NCBI GenBank assembly: GCA_012295275.1
Contig: CM022676.1
Span: forward strand, 13,642,379 to 13,706,378
DNA from: Chrysomallon squamiferum
Lineage: Eukaryota; Mollusca; Gastropoda; Neomphalida; Peltospiridae
Direction: 5' to 3'
Length of the DNA: 64,000 bases
This document shows, piece after piece, positions 59,940 through 64,000 of the stretch (its first letter is position 1; every line of letters starts with the position of its first letter). A model generated the notes under the pieces. That model did no database searches, was not told where the DNA came from, and was given only the letters and a program-made list of their open reading frames with translations. The position numbers and the translations under genes were made by a program.

Positions 59940-62261
59940 TTTACCTTATAATCTCTAGCTGTTATACGTATGGGGTTGAGTGAGATGAAATTAAGATAAT
60001 GATTTTTTTTAAATGTTCACGATCTTGGATAACCCAGATTTGTTTTGAGATCACTGCAGTATTCATTTGATTGCACAACACAGCATCAAAGTTAACACTT
60101 TTTAAAAAATACTATTAGCAGGAAATAGAATTCTTACCACAGACAAGAAAATGCCAGTGCTTGGTCAGTCTCTTGTTTTCATCTACACAAACAGTGAAGA
60201 AGACATAACAGGAGATGTTTTTCATCAGGTGAACAGTGTGCTTCTGGATTTAATTACAATGTAACAAGACAGTCTACACGTGTCATAACTCTTGAGATTT
60301 CTTCTTTTAATAAAACAAAACATGTAGGAACCTGGAGAGTTACTGAAATATATCAAAACATTGTGCATTCTCTGAGTTTAACACTTACAGCTCCTTTTGC
60401 AAGTAAGTTCTTTGAGCAGTTGTTGTTGTTTTATTATTATTATGAAGTGTTACATTTCCAGGACTTTTTAATTTTATTTGTTTACTATTTAGATATATGC
60501 AGGCTTCAAGCAGGGGACAGGCGACCTCAGTGAAATAGTCATGTTTTTCTACCAAACTTTTCCTTACTTTAAACATAAAGACCACTACATGTACTGAACC
60601 TCACCGTGGTGTTCAGGTGGAAACATTTCCAACGAGAATGGCTAATCAATACAGTTATCATCATCTTAACAAACTTGAGGGGTGTAGACACCTTATTTGC
60701 CATGAGATAGAACCCATAATACTGACAACTTGATCCTGGTAGTTGATTTTGATATTCTGTGGCTTTTGAGTTGCAGGTTTCCATTCTGTATGCAAAAATT
60801 ACTATATGGTGCTATTTCTGGGACACGTTTATCTATTCTGTGGGCACTTACAGATGTGTTCAGCTAGGCGGGAGGGAACTTGGATCCAACTTGATTAAAC
60901 TGGCTGGTCATTCCAAGTTCAAGAGTAACCATTATATACGTTGTTTACATTATATATTACCTTTTTCATGTGTTGCTCTTGGGGTGGTGGCTAGTTTCGA
61001 TTCAGGTGATTTATTGTTTTAATTGTCTGAGGATATCAGTCATGTATTTTTGGAACAAGTCTCTCCTGGCTATTTGCAGCATCATGTCGCCACCTTCCAC
61101 AAACCATCTATTCCTGAATCAGTTGAGGCTTGGTATTAGAGTATAGCTGTCTGCCTTACATTCCAAACCCTCTGCTGTGTTTTAAATGCCAAACATTTGA
61201 ACTCAGACAAAACAGGTCTTAACAAATTGTCATGTGCTTGTTGTGTTCAGTTTGATCATGACAGCGAGGTGTGTCAGGTTGATGTGATAGGCAGCAGTAA
61301 TAAGTGGAAGTACTTTGTATATTAGCAAGAATGTCCAAGGTGAACAACTGAAACAGATGAATGTTGAAAAACATCTTGCAAAATATCTCTCATTTGTAGA
61401 TGATAAGATGGAGGTCTCATCTCAACCAACACAGGATTAGATTAAAATAACTTCCATAGTTTTCCCATAATGGCAAATAAGTAGGATCCATAAAATCAAT
61501 GAAAAGTAATCTAGTAATACTATCAATCACTTCTCTGTCAATGACACAAATGTCACTTCTCAACGTGACATAGACTATACAGAGCCAGATCATTTTTTTT
61601 ACAATTCTTTGGTTTTTGTGCAGTGTATTAATGTATCTGGAAATACAGTAGGTCCAAATGAAATTAACATGTTAAACACTTACCTGAATCTTCTTTGTAG
61701 TAGTTTCTTCTGTGCTTTTTTCTGATTCAGGAAACCTACTATTAATCCAATTCTATATAAGATAAATGTACCTTCTAATTTATGTTTTCATTCTGTAGAA
61801 AAAAGTAGTTTTTTTTTTTTTTTTTTCTCCTGGAAATCTGATTTTTTAGTGGTCCACTTAACTATTTCTATCAATTACTTTTGAAATTAACTACTTCAGA
61901 GATGTTGCATTGTGATCACTTATTATTGGTGTAGTGAAAACTGGCATTTTGAATATTGTGCAAAGTTTCAAATGTTGTGTATCTGTTATCAGAGAAAGAA
62001 AACATTGACTCCAACAAAAATAACTCTTTACACAATACAAGAAAGTTGTTGAAGTTTCGAGCAGTCTAATTTACCTGATGTAAAACCACAACTGGCAAAT
62101 CTTGACCAATTTTATTTCTGCACAAGTACCAAGTTCTCTAAAAATCTTAACTGCTATAATTTTATAAGCTTGTCAATCATAGAACAGTCATTATGCAGAT
62201 AAACAGCAGGTGAATATATGAATCTTTTTATAGTTTTATTACATTTCAAATTATATAACGT

Positions 62262-62346
<85 letters not shown>

Positions 62347-63960
62347 TTTAGCTATTGTTGAAACATCTAAGATTGATTTCACTGAGGCGTGTTCAAATCA
62401 GACAGACATTGATTCTCAGACAGATTTTACTGTCAGCGTAATGACCGGCTGTACATACCCAGCTGTGAACATCTCCTGGAGTTTTGTTGATGAAACTTCT
62501 GTGGTAAGTCCGTGTTTATAAATAAATTTAATATACACCAACATTTAAAAACAAATTATTTTCATTTTGAAATGTACTTTTGGAGCCAAACTGAAATTAT
62601 TTCATTTGTTCAAATATTATAATGATTATTTTACATCACAAAAATGATACAAAAATAGATAAAACATTGTTGATTGAGAGCAAATTTTAAAATTTAATAA
62701 ATGATTTTGACCTTTGAACAGACCCAGAACAAATGTATTTATTTTTGATATTATATTAGTTAAGGTAGTAATAATAATAATTATAATTTTGGTGTCTTTC
62801 TCTCTAAGTCATTGACACCAGTTACTACAACAGTCAGTGATGGTTGTACAAGTCCACAAGTTAAAACAGCTGCCAGGCTGACTATGAATTATTTAACTGT
62901 ACAAAGAAAAGTTAATGTTACAATACACTTGATTCATTTGTCTTTTAATAATGATGTCTGTAACAAGTTTATATGTACTGCTCACTTTCCAGGTAAGTAA
63001 AGATTCAATGTCGATACTTTTTTGTAATTTTAATATAGTCACAATAAGATATAATTAATTACTGATACGTGTTTATGAAGTTACTTAATAATTAATAGAT
63101 TAAATCGATCTTTTAATTATAATAAAAATAAATAAATAAATATATAATATTTTAATACAAAAGCATGATACAGTAATACTGCTATTTATTTATATGCTTA
63201 TTACAGTACAAATAAAAGAGGTGACACTATTAAACATCAGTTCACACAAAGATAAAATACAAGTCAGAGAAGGTTTTGTCTCTCTGACATGTGTCACGTC
63301 ACCTAGCAACCCAGTCTCATCTGTTTACTGGTACAAGAATAATCAACAGATACACACAGGAATCACCAACATAGATATCACATCAGATGACCTGACTGTA
63401 AGAAAGAGTTCTCTGTCACTGACACTGACTGAGTCAGATGATGGACACACTGTTTACTGCAAGGCAGGGATTCCTGGACAAACTCTTGTTACATCCAACA
63501 CTGGAATACTTGATGTGTCGTGTAAGACATTTAACATTAGATATTTTAATCTGTTGTATTATCTACTTCGCTATGTTAACTGATTTTATGATAGAACCTT
63601 TTGTTAGAAATTTATTTATTTTTATTTTTATTTTTTTTTAATTTAAGAGATATTTTTTTTTCCCTTCTCAAGAGGCGAAGAAGCATTAAAAGTTTCAAAG
63701 TTTCAAATTTATTTTATTATACTTTTATAATAAGCATCTTTTTATTATATCTGTTTTTATTTACTACACATTTAAAAGAACAAAATGTTATTATGTTTGT
63801 TATTTATCTATTACAGCTTCAGAAGAACAGAGTAGTTCTAGTTCTCTGCTTGGTGCAGCTGTAGGAGGAGCTGTTGGTTCTGTGACTGTCATTGTTGTCA
63901 TAGTGATGCTGATTGTGTTACTTAGAAGTGGAATATTACCTGGATTGTCCACTAAAACAA
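57929..63960 (+). CDS. Gene C: Ig transmembrane receptor, cut by the right edge of the window
   Basis: Plus-strand model: signal exon (57929-57989), a decayed Ig exon (60143-60402), an Ig domain split across 62352-62503 and 62809-62992, an Ig exon (63207-63521) and a transmembrane exon (63817-63960). All junction phases agree if the decayed exon is skipped. The transmembrane exon is nearly identical to that of gene A, so this gene may carry the same ITIM-type tail beyond the window, but that is not visible. Type I receptor inferred from signal peptide, Ig domains and helix. Confidence 0.75.
59896..59937. repeat. (ATA)n microsatellite in gene C intron
   Basis: Run of AAT/ATA units. Confidence 0.95.
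60143..60402 (+). pseudogene. Gene C decayed Ig exon with 1-bp frameshift
   Basis: Acceptor attcttaccacag and donor gtaagt bound 260 nt; a phase 1-1 exon would be 261. The first part reads MPVLGQSLVFIYTNSEED in the acceptor frame. The second part reads CASGFNYNVT, RVITLEISSFN and VGTWRVTEIYQN in the frame that fits the donor. The two frames differ by one missing base near 60230-60240. The domain resembles an atypical V-like Ig fold. Confidence 0.6.
60840..61480 (+). mobile_element. LINE ORF1 (zinc-knuckle) relic
   Basis: Across several frames: QVSPGYLQHHVATFHKPS, IPNPLLCFKCQTFE, VMCLLCSV and QECPR, with spacing like the CCHC nucleic-acid-binding ORF1 of jockey/I-like LINEs (IPNPL.CFKCQ.FGH...C..C). 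Heavily degraded; lies in the first intron of gene C. Confidence 0.5.
62262..62345. repeat. (TTTA)n/(TTA)n compound microsatellite
   Basis: TTTA units pass into TTA units and end a few bases before the gene C acceptor at 62351, replacing the usual polypyrimidine tract. Confidence 0.95.
62352..62503 (+). CDS. Gene C exon: first half of a split Ig domain
   Basis: Exon of 152 nt, phase 1 to 0, acceptor tattatattttag and donor gtaagt. Codes for FTEACSNQTDIDSQTDF, VMTGCTYPAVNISWSFVDET. The acceptor lies right after a long (TTA)n microsatellite. Continues in the next exon. Confidence 0.72.
62809..62992 (+). CDS. Gene C exon: second half of a split Ig domain
   Basis: Exon of 184 nt, phase 0 to 1, acceptor tttctctctaag and donor gtaagt. 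RLTMNYLTVQRKVNV and NKFICTAHFPG give the later strands and Cys of an Ig fold. This is the only Ig domain in the window interrupted by an intron. Confidence 0.75.
63207..63521 (+). CDS. Gene C exon: Ig domain
   Basis: Exon of 315 nt, phase 1-1, acceptor tgcttattacag and donor gtaaga. VREGFVSLTCVTSPSNP, SVYWYKNNQQIHTGI and ESDDGHTVYCKAGIPG, a clear C2-type Ig domain of about 105 residues. Confidence 0.87.
63817..63960 (+). CDS. Gene C exon: transmembrane segment
   Basis: Exon of 144 nt, phase 1-1, acceptor ctattacag and donor gtaatt. SEEQSSSSSLLGAAVGG then VTVIVVIVMLIVLL and a single Arg before the Ser-Gly. Only a few base changes from gene A 10251-10394; the similarity extends into the intron before it (tatttatctattacag). 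Confidence 0.85.
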
Positions 63961-64000
63961 GTAATTGTTCAGCTTGTAAGAAATATATTTATTGAAAACA

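Overview
This window looks like nuclear DNA of an animal, most likely an invertebrate. It is strongly AT-rich and full of (ATT)n, (GATA)n and (CT)n microsatellites. It carries decayed LINE, Tc1/mariner and hAT copies and intron-rich genes with ordinary GT-AG introns. A mollusc or other lophotrochozoan is my best guess, but nothing seen fixes the taxon. All gene models below were built by eye from splice sites, reading phase and domain motifs.

The window holds a cluster of four immunoglobulin-superfamily (IgSF) receptor genes. Gene A (+, about 3.4-18.9 kb) encodes Ig domains, an Ig-Fn3 exon, a transmembrane exon and a long cytoplasmic tail with three ITIM-like tyrosine motifs; its signal-peptide exon was not found. 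Gene B (-, about 33.1-23.5 kb) has a closely related ectodomain, a different transmembrane exon and a short tail with an ITAM-like pair of YxxL motifs. A and B are tail-to-tail. Gene D (-, 51.7-36.8 kb) has a signal exon, a 12-kb intron, two Ig exons and a combined transmembrane/tail exon. Gene C (+, from 57.9 kb and running off the right edge) has a signal exon, a decayed Ig exon, an Ig domain split over two exons, another Ig exon and a transmembrane exon nearly the same as that of gene A.

Nearly every Ig exon has phase 1 at both ends, so exons can be skipped, duplicated or exchanged without loss of frame. The sequence shows this happening: a 1.49-kb tandem duplication of an Ig exon pair in A, two alternative signal exons in B, a lost Ig exon in B, and a shared transmembrane exon between A and C. 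Gene A also carries three lesions: a lost splice donor, a frameshift and an in-frame stop. It is therefore either decaying or dependent on exon skipping.

The most interesting reading is an inhibitory/activating paired-receptor locus (A with ITIMs, B with ITAM) built on one ectodomain, comparable in logic to vertebrate LILR, PIR or SIRP pairs. That function is inferred, not shown.

Between the genes lie a nearly complete hAT transposon (49.03-51.47 kb), LINE fragments on both strands, a 1.4-kb direct segmental duplication (33.28-34.64 and 47.65-49.03 kb) and simple repeats.
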